Below, piece after piece: positions 55,712 through 64,000 of a DNA stretch of 64,000 nucleotides. The notes beneath the pieces were generated by a model, which saw nothing but the letters and a program-made list of their open reading frames with translations, did not search any database and was not told the DNA's origin. The translations under genes were made by a program, and so were the position numbers. Every line of letters starts with the position of its first letter. Within the stretch, counting starts at the first letter, position 1. This DNA is from Streptacidiphilus rugosus AM-16 (GTDB lineage Bacteria > Actinomycetota > Actinomycetes > Streptomycetales > Streptomycetaceae), in contig NZ_JQMJ01000004.1 of the NCBI RefSeq assembly GCF_000744655.1, forward strand, positions 3,348,001 to 3,412,000, given 5' to 3'.

Positions 55712-57838
55712 TCACTTCTTTCCGAGCGCCGCGCCGGCGTGCGCCGGGGGCAGCAGCCGGACGGTCACCGGCACCGAGGGGACGCGCAGCGAGAGGTCGT
55801 GCTGCAGTCGCGCCACGAGCGTCGGCTCGGCCACCCAGATCGTCGTCGCCCGCCCCTGGGCGGTGAGGGCCTTCTGCAGGTCCCACAGCCCGGCGGCGTA
55901 CTGCTTCGCACTCGGCCTCCCCCGCCCGATGTTGACGTAGTAGAGGTCCATCGCCCAGGGCAGCATCAGGCCCTGCTGCCGCAGCAGCGTGTTGGCCAGG
56001 AAGGTGTCCTGCTCGTTGGCCCAGCCGATGTTCGCGTCCAGCACGATGACGGGTTCGTGCGGGGCCGTGGCGAGCGGGCCGTCGATGTAGGCGCCGGCCG
56101 GCGGCGTCGGCATCGCCATCTGGCCGCTGCCCCAGGCGAGCAGCGGGACGGCCGCGGTGGCGCTGCCGCCGCTCTTGCCGAGCGCGACCGCCCCCGCGTG
56201 CTGCACCGCGCGCGGGGCCCAGCTGAGGTTGACCGCGACCAGGAAGGCCGCGGCGGCCGCGGCCGCGGCCGGCAGCGCCGCGCGGACCGGCCGCCGAGCG
56301 GGCGCGGCCGGACCAGGAACCCGCTGCGGTGCGAGCCGGATCCAGCCGAGCGAACCCGCCAGCACCAGGAGGACCAGGACGACGCCGGTGACGAGCTTGT
56401 CGAAGTAGTAGCTGCTCAGCGTGTGAACGGTGGCCAGCTGCCAGAGCCCGAAGGCCGCCAGCAGCGCGGCGACGGTGAGCGCGGTCAGCAGCCCGGTGCG
56501 GCCCACCGCCGTGCGCTGCCGGTACTCCGCCGCCAGGGCGAGCAGCACCACCGCCATCACGCCGGCGGCGAAGACCAGCGACGGCGCGGTGGCAGAACCG
56601 TTTCCGCCGGTGGCCGCCTGCGAGGCCGGGTCGAGCGAGGTGAACACGGAGTACGCCGTCGGCAGGGCGGCCAGTCCGAGCCCGACCAGGACGGAGGGGA
56701 TCCACCACAGCGCCACCGGTCGCAGCGCACGCCGGTGCACCACGACCAGAGCCGCCGCGGCGACGAAGACGATCGGGGCGTAGAGGTTGTAGCCGTAGGC
56801 GACGGCCGTCGCGCCGGTCACGACGACCGCCGCGCGTTCGGCCCAGCCCATGGCCGGCCGCACCAGCACCGCCACCGCCAGCGGCAGGCAGAGCAGCCCG
56901 AATATCTGGGAGAAGTACCCGGCGGGCACCAGCGTCACCAGCGGGCTCACCAGCGCCAGCCCGCTGAGGCCGCCGAGCACCGCCGCCCCGCGCGGGCCGC
57001 GCAGCCGCGGCCCGGCCACCCAGCGGGCGCCCCACACGACGACGGCGGGCACCAGCGCCAGCACCACCAGGTTCTCGTGGAAGAAGGCGGTGTAGCCGTC
57101 CAGCGCGACAGGCTCCGGCCTGCCGTTGTGGATCAGCAGGTCGAACCAGGCGAGCACGAAGTGCGAGCCCTGCGGGTAGGACGTCTGGGTCGGCGTCTGG
57201 ACGTACGGCGCGGCGGCGGAGGCGTGCAGGAAGAGGAAGCCGGGCAGTCGCTGGATGGTGTCGAAGATCGCGAAGTGCACGTAGCCGTCCGCCGAGGAAG
57301 CGCCGAAACGGAGCTGCTGCGTCGCGTTCAGGCCGGCGATCGGCCGCCACAGCTGCCAGAGCGTGACGCCGAAGGTGCCGAGCACCAGCAGGTCGCTGCC
57401 CCTGGCCCGGAGCGGAAGCGACGGCAGCCGTCCGGAGACCCACCAGCGCAGACCGGCCGCGGTGAGCAGGATCGAGCAGGACAGCGGACCCGCCAGCCCC
57501 CAGGGCCAGACCGAGAGCAGCAGTCCGAGCAGCAGCACCGCACCGATGATCACCAGCGCCGACACCATCAGCCGGTCCAGCAGTCCGCCGCCGACCCGCA
57601 GCGAGGCGGCGACGCCGAACAGCAGCAGGAACGCCAGCACCGGGCCGAGGTGGAGGGCCGTGAGCGCCCACGGCAGCAGCCAGGCGCCGACGGCCCAGGC
57701 GACCGCCACGGCGGCGCGTCCTGGCCGGAACCGCGCCGAACGCCGGGAACGTCCGGTGAGTGCGCTCGCGGTGCCGGTCTCCCCCGGCTCGGCCTCCGCC
57801 CTCCTGGGGGCGGAAAGTCTGCTCGGGCATCTGTGCAA
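55712..57838 (-). CDS. Large polytopic membrane protein, paralogue of the upstream gene
   Basis: Up to 708 residues. About thirteen hydrophobic helices are followed by an extracytoplasmic C-terminal region of roughly 170 residues. Shared with its neighbour: SADGYVHFAIFDTIQRLPGF, SYPQGSHFVLAWFDLLI, GARWVAGPRLRG and WGSGQMAMPTPPAGAYIDGP. This resembles actinobacterial cell-surface-glycan membrane proteins (possibly DUF6541), perhaps GT-C-like. The start is uncertain: the only in-frame upstream start is TTG 57838, directly against its SD. An ATG eight bases further has a better-placed SD but is out of frame. Confidence 0.75.
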   Translation of the reverse strand: MHRCPSRLSAPRRAEAEPGETGTASALTGRSRRSARFRPGRAAVAVAWAVGAWLLPWALTALHLGPVLAFLLLFGVAASLRVGGGLLDRLMVSALVIIGAVLLLGLLLSVWPWGLAGPLSCSILLTAAGLRWWVSGRLPSLPLRARGSDLLVLGTFGVTLWQLWRPIAGLNATQQLRFGASSADGYVHFAIFDTIQRLPGFLFLHASAAAPYVQTPTQTSYPQGSHFVLAWFDLLIHNGRPEPVALDGYTAFFHENLVVLALVPAVVVWGARWVAGPRLRGPRGAAVLGGLSGLALVSPLVTLVPAGYFSQIFGLLCLPLAVAVLVRPAMGWAERAAVVVTGATAVAYGYNLYAPIVFVAAAALVVVHRRALRPVALWWIPSVLVGLGLAALPTAYSVFTSLDPASQAATGGNGSATAPSLVFAAGVMAVVLLALAAEYRQRTAVGRTGLLTALTVAALLAAFGLWQLATVHTLSSYYFDKLVTGVVLVLLVLAGSLGWIRLAPQRVPGPAAPARRPVRAALPAAAAAAAAFLVAVNLSWAPRAVQHAGAVALGKSGGSATAAVPLLAWGSGQMAMPTPPAGAYIDGPLATAPHEPVIVLDANIGWANEQDTFLANTLLRQQGLMLPWAMDLYYVNIGRGRPSAKQYAAGLWDLQKALTAQGRATTIWVAEPTLVARLQHDLSLRVPSVPVTVRLLPPAHAGAALGKK

Positions 57839-57863
57839 CCTCGTCGTCTCGGGGGCGTTCCGG

Positions 57864-59864
57864 TCAGGTGCCGGAGGACGCGGAGGGCAGGAAGGCGACG
57901 GTGACCTCTGCCCCCTTCACCAGGGGTGGAAGATCATGGGCCAGCAGCACGGCCAGCTTGCGGTCGCCGACGTACACCTCGACGGGCTGACGGCCCTCGG
58001 ACCTGACGGCGAGCACCAGCGCGTCCAGTGAACGCTGGTACGCGGCCCCGTGGGGCACGAAGGTGCCCATGTTCACCGAGCCGAGGTCATTGTTCATCCC
58101 GACGACCGATCCCTGACGGTGCGCCAGCGTGTTGGCCAGGATGGTGTTGCGGCGGTTGGACCAGCCCCGGGGCGTGTCCAGCATGATGATGGTGCCGTTG
58201 GCCGACAGCACCGCCGGGTGCGAGGTGACGAACGCGCCGGGGCTCGGCCGCGTCGCGGTGATCCGGCCCTGGCTCCAGGCCATCAGCGGCAGCTTGCCCA
58301 GGGAGGAGTCCGAGCTCGGCGGCTTGGCGTAGACGTTGACGCCCCAGGCCGCGTTCAGGCCCACCAGCAGGGCGCCGAGGCCCGCTGCCAGCGCCAGCCC
58401 GGCGGTCACCAGGCGGCCGGCCCTGGCCCCGCCGAAACGCAGCGCCGGCAGGGTCACCGTGGCCCGCAGCCCCCAGCCGACCGCGCCCAGCAGCACGAGC
58501 ATCGCGAAGGTGGCCCCGGTGGCGGACTTCTGGAAGTAGTAGGCCAGATGATGCAGCGTCGCGTGCTGGTAGGCGCCGTACAGCGCGAGCGCCGCGCCGG
58601 AGCCCGCGGTCAGCAGGAAGCCGGCCCGGGCGACCGCGAAGCCGCGCAGCGCCGGACGGACCAGGGCGGCCAGCACGACGACGGTCAGCGCCAGCTGGAA
58701 GACCAGCGACTGGGTGCTCGCCCCCGCGCCCGACTCCATCGACTGCGAGCCGACATCGAGCGAGGTGGTCACGGCGATGAAGGTGGGCAGCGCGGCGAGT
58801 CCGAGGCCCACCGCGACCACCGGCAGCCACCATCGCAGCGCCCTGCGGATCCGGTGACGCTGCAGCACCACGTGCGCTATCAGCACGAATCCGAAGAAGA
58901 TGAGGAAGAGGTTGTAGCAGTAGGCCGTCGCGACGGCTCCGGCCACCAGGACCGCCGCGCGCTCGGCCGTCGGCATCGCGGAGCGGATCAGCAGCGCGGT
59001 GCCGAGGACCACGAAGAGCAGTCCGACGAGCTCCGAGTAGAAGCCCTGCACGACCAGCACCACCAGCGGGCTGGCCAGCAGCAGGCCGCCCACCAGGCCG
59101 CAGACGGCGCCCGCGCGCCAGCCGCGCAGCCGCGGCCCGCCGACCCAGCGGGCGCCCCACACGGTCAGCGCGCACAGCAGGGCGGCGACGACCAGGATCG
59201 CGTGGAAGAGCCAGGTGTAGGAGACCAGGGCGTCGGGCTCCAGCCGGCCGCCGCGCAGCACCAGGTGGACCCAGGCGAGCAGGAAGTGCGAACCCTGCGG
59301 GTAGGACGACTCGGTCGGGGTCATCACGTACTGGCGTGCCTGCTCCGTGTGCAGGAACAGGTACCCGGGGATGCGCTGGATCGCGTCGAAGATCGCGAAG
59401 TGCACGTAGGCGTCCGGCGCCTCGCCGTTGTAGTCCAGCTGCGCCGCCGGGGAGAGCCCGGCCACCGGGATCATGAGCCGCCAGAACACCAGGCCCGCGG
59501 TGCCCAGCACCGTCACGTCCGACCAGCGGAACCGGAGCGGCAGCCGCGGCAGCCCTCCCGCGCACCACCACCACGCCCCGGCGACCAGGAGCAGCACCGA
59601 GCAGGAGATCGGCACCGACAGACCCCACGGCCACACCGACATCAGCAGTCCGAGCAGCAGTACCTCGCCGCAGAGCAGCAGCAGCGCCAGCACGAGCCGG
59701 TCCAGCAGCACCCCGCCCGAACGTATCGCCGAGGCGGTGGCCACCAGGACGACCGCGAGCAGCAGCGGACCCTGGCCGAGGGCCGTGAGCAGCGGCGGCA
59801 GTGTCAGCGAGGCCGCCAGCCAGATCAGGCCGACGACAGCCCGCGCCTTCCGCTTCTCCACCAC
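57864..59864 (-). CDS. Large polytopic membrane protein of a glycan locus
   Basis: 666 residues starting at tandem GTG codons (MVEKRKARAVVGLIW in translation). About thirteen hydrophobic helices, then an extracytoplasmic C-terminal domain (about 500-666). Conserved with the next gene: APDAYVHFAIFDAIQRIPGY, SYPQGSHFLLAWVHLVL, GARWVGGPRLRG, AWSQGRITATRPSPGAFV. The loop after the early helices with an Asp (EAPDAYVHF) could be a GT-C-type active site, but this is a guess. Coded 25 nt upstream of its paralogue, so a tandem duplication. Confidence 0.8.
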   Translation of the reverse strand: MVEKRKARAVVGLIWLAASLTLPPLLTALGQGPLLLAVVLVATASAIRSGGVLLDRLVLALLLLCGEVLLLGLLMSVWPWGLSVPISCSVLLLVAGAWWWCAGGLPRLPLRFRWSDVTVLGTAGLVFWRLMIPVAGLSPAAQLDYNGEAPDAYVHFAIFDAIQRIPGYLFLHTEQARQYVMTPTESSYPQGSHFLLAWVHLVLRGGRLEPDALVSYTWLFHAILVVAALLCALTVWGARWVGGPRLRGWRAGAVCGLVGGLLLASPLVVLVVQGFYSELVGLLFVVLGTALLIRSAMPTAERAAVLVAGAVATAYCYNLFLIFFGFVLIAHVVLQRHRIRRALRWWLPVVAVGLGLAALPTFIAVTTSLDVGSQSMESGAGASTQSLVFQLALTVVVLAALVRPALRGFAVARAGFLLTAGSGAALALYGAYQHATLHHLAYYFQKSATGATFAMLVLLGAVGWGLRATVTLPALRFGGARAGRLVTAGLALAAGLGALLVGLNAAWGVNVYAKPPSSDSSLGKLPLMAWSQGRITATRPSPGAFVTSHPAVLSANGTIIMLDTPRGWSNRRNTILANTLAHRQGSVVGMNNDLGSVNMGTFVPHGAAYQRSLDALVLAVRSEGRQPVEVYVGDRKLAVLLAHDLPPLVKGAEVTVAFLPSASSGT

Positions 59865-59924
59865 GATCCCTATCGTCCCCCCGGCCGAGCGTTCGAGGCG
59901 CGCCCGGTTCGCCCAGGAAAGGAT

Positions 59925-59956
59925 AGGGCCCCGCTTCCCTGGGGAAGCGGGGCCCT
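59925..59956 (-). terminator. Terminator after the repeat-tailed sedolisin gene
   Basis: GGGCCCCGCTTCCC (59926-59939) and GGGAAGCGGGGCCC (59942-59955) with flanking A-T, loop two to four bases. On minus CTATCCTTTCC follows. Confidence 0.8.
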
Positions 59957-60037
59957 GCCCTGTTTAAGAGACACTCACACCCATCCCGTACCTCGAATTT
60001 CCAGACTTCGAGTGAACAGGTGGACGACGGCTGAACG

Positions 60038-63000
60038 TCAGGCGAAGTAGCCGAAGACGTCCGCGACGATGTGGGTGGTGCTGCTCACGTACAGCTTGAC
60101 CTTGCCGTCGGCACCGACCGGGACCAGGACCAGGTTCGGGACGGTCTCGCCGGCGACCCAGTTCAGGTTGGAGGTCTTCGGCTGCGTGGTGCCGTCCGCG
60201 AAGGCGGTCAGCACGCCGCTGCCGGTGGTGCCGGTGACGGTCACGTTCAGCACGACCGCCTTGATGCCGGTCGGCACGTTGCCGCCGGTCACCTGCAGCA
60301 CGACCGTGTGGCCGGCCGGGATCGCGGTCTTGGTGGTGACGCCGAGCGCCGCGCGGGTGTCCAGCAGCCGCTTGGGACCGGTCTTGGTGTACTTCGAGGC
60401 ACCGTTCGGGTCGAAGTAGCCGAAGACGTCGGCGATCACGTGCGACTTGCCGGCCACGGCGAGGTTCACCGCGCCGTTGCTGCCGATCGGCACGATCACC
60501 AGGCCCGGCAGGGTGGTGTTGCTGGCGCTCCAGTTGATGTTGGACGCGTTCGGCTTCGTGGTCCCGCCCGGGTAGGCGGTGATGAAGCCGCCGCCGACCG
60601 TGCCGGTTGCCGTCACGTTCAGCACCACCGCGGTGGCGGTGGCCGGAATGCCGGCCACGTTGCGGATCGGCACGCTGACCGCGCCGTTGGTGATCGGCGT
60701 GGTGCCGGGAACGCCGATCTTCGCGCGGGTGTCCAGCAGACGCTGCGGGGTGTGCGCCGTGTAGGACGCGCCCGAGGTGTCGTTGGTGTAGTAGCCCTGC
60801 ACGTCGGCGATCACGTTCGTCGCGGAGGAGGCGTAGAAGTCCACCCAGCCGTCGCCCGAGAGCGGGACGGTGACCAGGTTGGAGATGATGTTGCCCTTGA
60901 CCCAGTTCAGGTTGGACGTCTTGGGCCGGGTGGTGCCGTCGCCCCAGGCGGTCAGCACGCCGCCGCCCTGGGTGTTGACCACGGTGACGTTGAGCACGAC
61001 CGCGGTCACGCCGGAGGTGGGGATCCCGGCCGAGGTGTTGCCCTCGATCAGGGCGGAGGCGATGCCGCCGGCCGCGACCTGCGGGGCGGTGCTGCCCGAC
61101 TTACGCGTGTCGAGCAGTCGCTTCGGGGCGACCGGGTGGTACGTGCTCGCACCCTGGGCCGGCACGGGAAGCGCGGCGCACAGGTCGCCGGCGACGGTCG
61201 CACCCTTCGGCTCACCGAGACCGGTGGCCAGGTCGTACCCGGTGGCGGCCGGCAGGGCCGTGGCGTCGGCACCGCTCGTGGTCACGTCGGTGAAGGCGCT
61301 GCCCGAGTTCGCGTACAGGGTCGGGTTGATGAACCCGGCCGGGCCGCTGGTCTGGCAGGAGGCCTGCGCGTCGGCCTGCGCGACGAGGGCGGCCCAGGTG
61401 GGCGAGGCGCCGCTGGTGCCGCCGACCGGGCCCCACTGGCCCGCGATGTAGACCGGGTAGCCGGTGTCGGGGTCGGCCAGGGCCGAGACGTCCGGCACCT
61501 GACGGCAGACGTAACCCGCGGACGGCTTGCAGTTGGCGGCGGAGAAGCCGGGACCGGTGAAGCCGTGCTGGTAGTTGTAGCCGTCGACGTCGTCCAGCGA
61601 CCAGATCTTCGAGGTGCCGCCGCCGGAGCCGGAGCCGTCGTGCGACCACGAGGTGCGGCCGGCCGATGCGCCCGAACCGGAGAGCGAGGTGCCGCCCACG
61701 GCCGTGACGTAGGGCTGGTCGGCCGGGTCGGAGACGACCGGGCTGTTCTGGTACGGAGCGCCGCTGTCCCCGATGCAGCTGGTCCTGCCGCTGTCACCGG
61801 AGGAGTTGAGCACCGTCTGGCCCTGGAGCGCGGCCTCGATGAAGGTCCAGTTCTCCGTGTTGACGACCGTGGAGTCGCTGTCGAGCTCACAGCCGCCGTA
61901 GCTGATGGAGACGACCTGGGCGCTGTCGTCCGTCACCATCCGGCGCATCGGGTCGAGCCAGTCCGCGTCGGTGAACTTGGTGTTGGGCTTGCCGTTCGAG
62001 AGGGTCAGGTCGGGACCCTCGTAGTCGATGACGTGCGAGCCCGGGGCCATGCCGGCCAGGATCTCCAGGTCGAGCAGCGACTCGATGCCGACGTTGATGT
62101 TCGGGTTCGGCGCGACGGTCGGACCGCCGTCGACCGGGACCACGCTCACCGGCACATGGGTGCCGTAGCAGGCCTGGTAGGCGGCGAGGTCGGAGGCGCT
62201 GTACCGCTCCCACTCCAGGACGCCGACGGTCACGCCGGCGCCGGTGGTGGAGGTGTGGTCCATGCCGTACACGGACGCGAGGTTCTGCGCGCTGTACCAG
62301 CCGTTGCCGTCGGAGCTGCTGCGGCCGGTCTCGTTCTGGATGGTCTGCTCGACTCCGGCGATGCCGGTGCTGCAGAACTGCGGCCCGGAGTCGCTGGGCG
62401 TGACCGCCCGCGCGACGCGCGTGCTCTTGGTCGACTTGCTGACGACGGCGGCGTTCTTGGACGCGCCGACGATGTGGTTGGCGACCGGACGGAAGGTCGC
62501 GTCCAGACCGGCGATGCCGGTCAGCTGCGCGGCCACGGCACCGCTGATCTGCGGCGCGGAGGTGTTCAGGAAGCCGGTCGTGCCGTCCTTGAGACGGTAC
62601 GACGCGAAGCCGGTGTGGAAGGCCTTGGCGGCCTGGCCCACGGTGGTCCTGACCGGGATGGAGAGACGGTCGGCGCTGACCGCGCCGGGGGTGAGACCCT
62701 CGGCGCGCAGCGAGGCCTCGACCGCCGCGATGGTCTGCGGGGTGGCCCCGTAGACCTTCCCGAACTGACCCTTCGACAGGTAGTGGTGGTACAGCGGGTT
62801 GTGCTTGGTGGTGACCGCCTTGGCGAGGGCCCGCACCTCCGCGGGGTCCCGCGGCTGGAGGTTGACGCTCAGGCGGAGCGCGGTGTCGTCCGACGGCGCG
62901 CCGACCTGGACGGCGCCGACCGGGGCCTGCGGGGCGGAACCGACCCGCTGCGGGCTCGCGGAGACCGCGCCCGGCTGGCCCACCGGCGAGGCGTTGGCGG

Positions 63001-63106
63001 TGGCAAGAGCAAAAGAACCGCCCACCAGGGCGGTGGCCGCGATGGCGGCGGGCAGCCCGAAACGGCGGGCTCGCCGATGCTTGGGCGCGTTGACCTGCAA
63101 GGCCAT
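60038..63106 (-). CDS. Secreted sedolisin (S53) protease with three C-terminal RLLDTR repeats
   Basis: 1022 residues. Signal peptide about 1-38 ([20 protein letters not shown], hydrophobic core, ANA). Pro-domain about 55-240, S53 catalytic domain about 270-650 with E342 and D346 in GIESLLD, oxyanion D438 in SSGDSG, and S565 in GGTSGASP. After about 660 come three repeats of about 120 residues, each opening PKRLLDTR and containing [17 protein letters not shown] and a closing ADVxGYF or ADVxGYY; similar repeats occur in secreted actinobacterial proteins and may bind surfaces or polysaccharide. Start at 63104 has an AGGAG SD. Preceded by a Crp-like site. Confidence 0.9.
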   Translation of the reverse strand: MALQVNAPKHRRARRFGLPAAIAATALVGGSFALATANASPVGQPGAVSASPQRVGSAPQAPVGAVQVGAPSDDTALRLSVNLQPRDPAEVRALAKAVTTKHNPLYHHYLSKGQFGKVYGATPQTIAAVEASLRAEGLTPGAVSADRLSIPVRTTVGQAAKAFHTGFASYRLKDGTTGFLNTSAPQISGAVAAQLTGIAGLDATFRPVANHIVGASKNAAVVSKSTKSTRVARAVTPSDSGPQFCSTGIAGVEQTIQNETGRSSSDGNGWYSAQNLASVYGMDHTSTTGAGVTVGVLEWERYSASDLAAYQACYGTHVPVSVVPVDGGPTVAPNPNINVGIESLLDLEILAGMAPGSHVIDYEGPDLTLSNGKPNTKFTDADWLDPMRRMVTDDSAQVVSISYGGCELDSDSTVVNTENWTFIEAALQGQTVLNSSGDSGRTSCIGDSGAPYQNSPVVSDPADQPYVTAVGGTSLSGSGASAGRTSWSHDGSGSGGGTSKIWSLDDVDGYNYQHGFTGPGFSAANCKPSAGYVCRQVPDVSALADPDTGYPVYIAGQWGPVGGTSGASPTWAALVAQADAQASCQTSGPAGFINPTLYANSGSAFTDVTTSGADATALPAATGYDLATGLGEPKGATVAGDLCAALPVPAQGASTYHPVAPKRLLDTRKSGSTAPQVAAGGIASALIEGNTSAGIPTSGVTAVVLNVTVVNTQGGGVLTAWGDGTTRPKTSNLNWVKGNIISNLVTVPLSGDGWVDFYASSATNVIADVQGYYTNDTSGASYTAHTPQRLLDTRAKIGVPGTTPITNGAVSVPIRNVAGIPATATAVVLNVTATGTVGGGFITAYPGGTTKPNASNINWSASNTTLPGLVIVPIGSNGAVNLAVAGKSHVIADVFGYFDPNGASKYTKTGPKRLLDTRAALGVTTKTAIPAGHTVVLQVTGGNVPTGIKAVVLNVTVTGTTGSGVLTAFADGTTQPKTSNLNWVAGETVPNLVLVPVGADGKVKLYVSSTTHIVADVFGYFA

Positions 63107-63176
63107 ACAGACACTCCTAGGAACTGGGCCGAGGTCCGGTCCAGGGAGGAGGTGTCCGGTGTGCCGCGTCTGGATC

Positions 63177-63193
63177 ACAGCTGCGTCAGCTGT
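63177..63193. promoter_or_regulatory. Inverted repeat in the sedolisin upstream region
   Basis: ACAGCTG-cgt-CAGCTGT, perfect 7-bp arms with a 3-bp centre, 71 bp before the sedolisin start. Could be an operator or a hairpin in the 5' leader. Confidence 0.4.
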
Positions 63194-63340
63194 CGCACAG
63201 AAACGCGCATCCCCCGTACGAAGAGCCGTTCGGCCAGTCCCCCTCCTGGGTGAACGATGCACCTGTCTATCAGGGATGTGTCATACGTGTGCACGATCAA
63301 TGGGTGTTCTGTCGCATTTTGACAGCACTGGGCGGGCGCA

Positions 63341-63356
63341 TGTGACGGAAGTCACA
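63341..63356. promoter_or_regulatory. Crp-like binding site
   Basis: TGTGACGGAAGTCACA, a perfect TGTGA-N6-TCACA palindrome as recognised by Crp/Fnr-family proteins; the streptomycete Crp motif is similar (GTG-N8-CAC type). It lies 235 bp before the sedolisin start and 18 bp from the tuf terminator. Confidence 0.5.
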
Positions 63357-63373
63357 GGAGGGCAGAAACGAGC

Positions 63374-63415
63374 GGACCCCGCTCCCCCGTCCGCGAGGAC
63401 GGGAGAGCGGGGTCC
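63374..63415 (-). terminator. Strong terminator after tuf
   Basis: 19-nt arms (63374-63392 and 63397-63415) starting GGACCCCGCTC with a single non-identical position that can form a G-U pair, and a 4-nt loop. Confidence 0.9.
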
Positions 63416-63452
63416 GAGTGGTACAGGAGTACCTGGCCCGAAGGATCCGGAA

Positions 63453-64000
<548 letters not shown>

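Larger units (their letters stand above)
63107..63373. other. Regulatory region upstream of the repeat-tailed sedolisin
   Basis: 267 bp with no gene (346 bp including the tuf terminator to 63452). It contains a perfect TGTGA-N6-TCACA palindrome and ACAGCTG-cgt-CAGCTGT. I found no convincing -35/-10 pair. Confidence 0.5.

Noticed and set aside
55632..57830. A long minus frame starting at ATG 57830 with a good SD
   Set aside because: Considered as the true start of the second membrane protein, but its translation is Arg/Pro/Gly-rich with no helices. Kept only as a frameshift question.
58050..60050. A 666-codon open frame on plus, opposite the membrane protein gene
   Set aside because: Antisense shadow rich in Gln/Arg/His; the minus strand encodes a clear polytopic membrane protein.
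60071..63253. A 1060-codon open frame on plus, opposite the large sedolisin gene
   Set aside because: High-GC antisense shadow. The translation is Arg/Gly/Ala/Val-rich low complexity, while the minus frame has a signal peptide and S53 catalytic motifs.

Overview
The window is high-GC, GC3-rich DNA from an actinomycete, almost certainly a member of the Streptomycetaceae. The gene order tsaD-rimI-tsaB-tsaE-hydrolase-alr-nnrD-acpS-glmS-coaA-glmM-rpsI-rplM-truA-rplQ-rpoA-rpsK-rpsM-rpmJ-infA-map-adk-secY-(spc)-(S10)-tuf matches the ribosomal region of Streptomyces, Kitasatospora and Streptacidiphilus. As in those genera, rpsD is absent from the alpha operon. Two secreted sedolisin (S53, acid-active) proteases in 64 kb hint at an acid-tolerant member such as Streptacidiphilus; that is inference only.

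Layout. (1) 1-13 kb, minus strand: t6A tRNA modification (tsaD partial, tsaB, tsaE), rimI, alanine racemase, an L,D-transpeptidase, NAD(P)HX repair (nnrD), acpS and glmS, with one sedolisin and two small unknown proteins between them. (2) 13-22 kb: accessory genes, namely an SDR plus acyl-CoA dehydrogenase pair with a divergent TetR regulator, a large SARP/BTAD-NB-ARC-TPR regulator, a DinB-like protein, a second TetR facing an FBP zinc-finger gene, and pantothenate kinase. (3) 22-36 kb, mostly minus: aspartate-aminotransferase-like gene, glmM, rpsI-rplM, an ABC-F ATPase, truA, rplQ, rpoA, rpsK, rpsM, rpmJ, infA, map, adk, secY. (4) 36-38.6 kb: a two-gene module (a GT39-like membrane protein on plus, an unrecognised protein on minus) interrupts rplO and secY, which are normally adjacent. 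(5) 38.6-48.3 kb, minus: the spc and S10 operons, rplO back to rpsJ, with a long structured rpsJ leader. (6) 48.7-59.9 kb: a cell-surface glycan locus with the complete dTDP-L-rhamnose set rfbA/B/C/D, two GT2 glycosyltransferases, a DUF2304 protein, a flippase-like protein and two large paralogous membrane proteins. (7) 60-64 kb: a 1022-residue sedolisin with three C-terminal RLLDTR-type repeats, then the 3' part of tuf.

Control. Most operons end in visible perfect-stem hairpins. Several genes have a -10-like hexamer 6-8 nt before the start codon and no Shine-Dalgarno sequence, which fits leaderless mRNAs. Three copies of a long intergenic palindrome, with GGGGCGCGAGGAACTGCGCGA-like ends, each sit just 3' of a gene.

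Most of the window is conserved core biology. The less ordinary parts are the module splitting rplO from secY, the glycan locus between tuf and rpsJ with its pair of giant membrane proteins, the repeat-tailed sedolisin, and several palindromic candidate operators. I found no clearly new defence, mobile or biosynthetic system.
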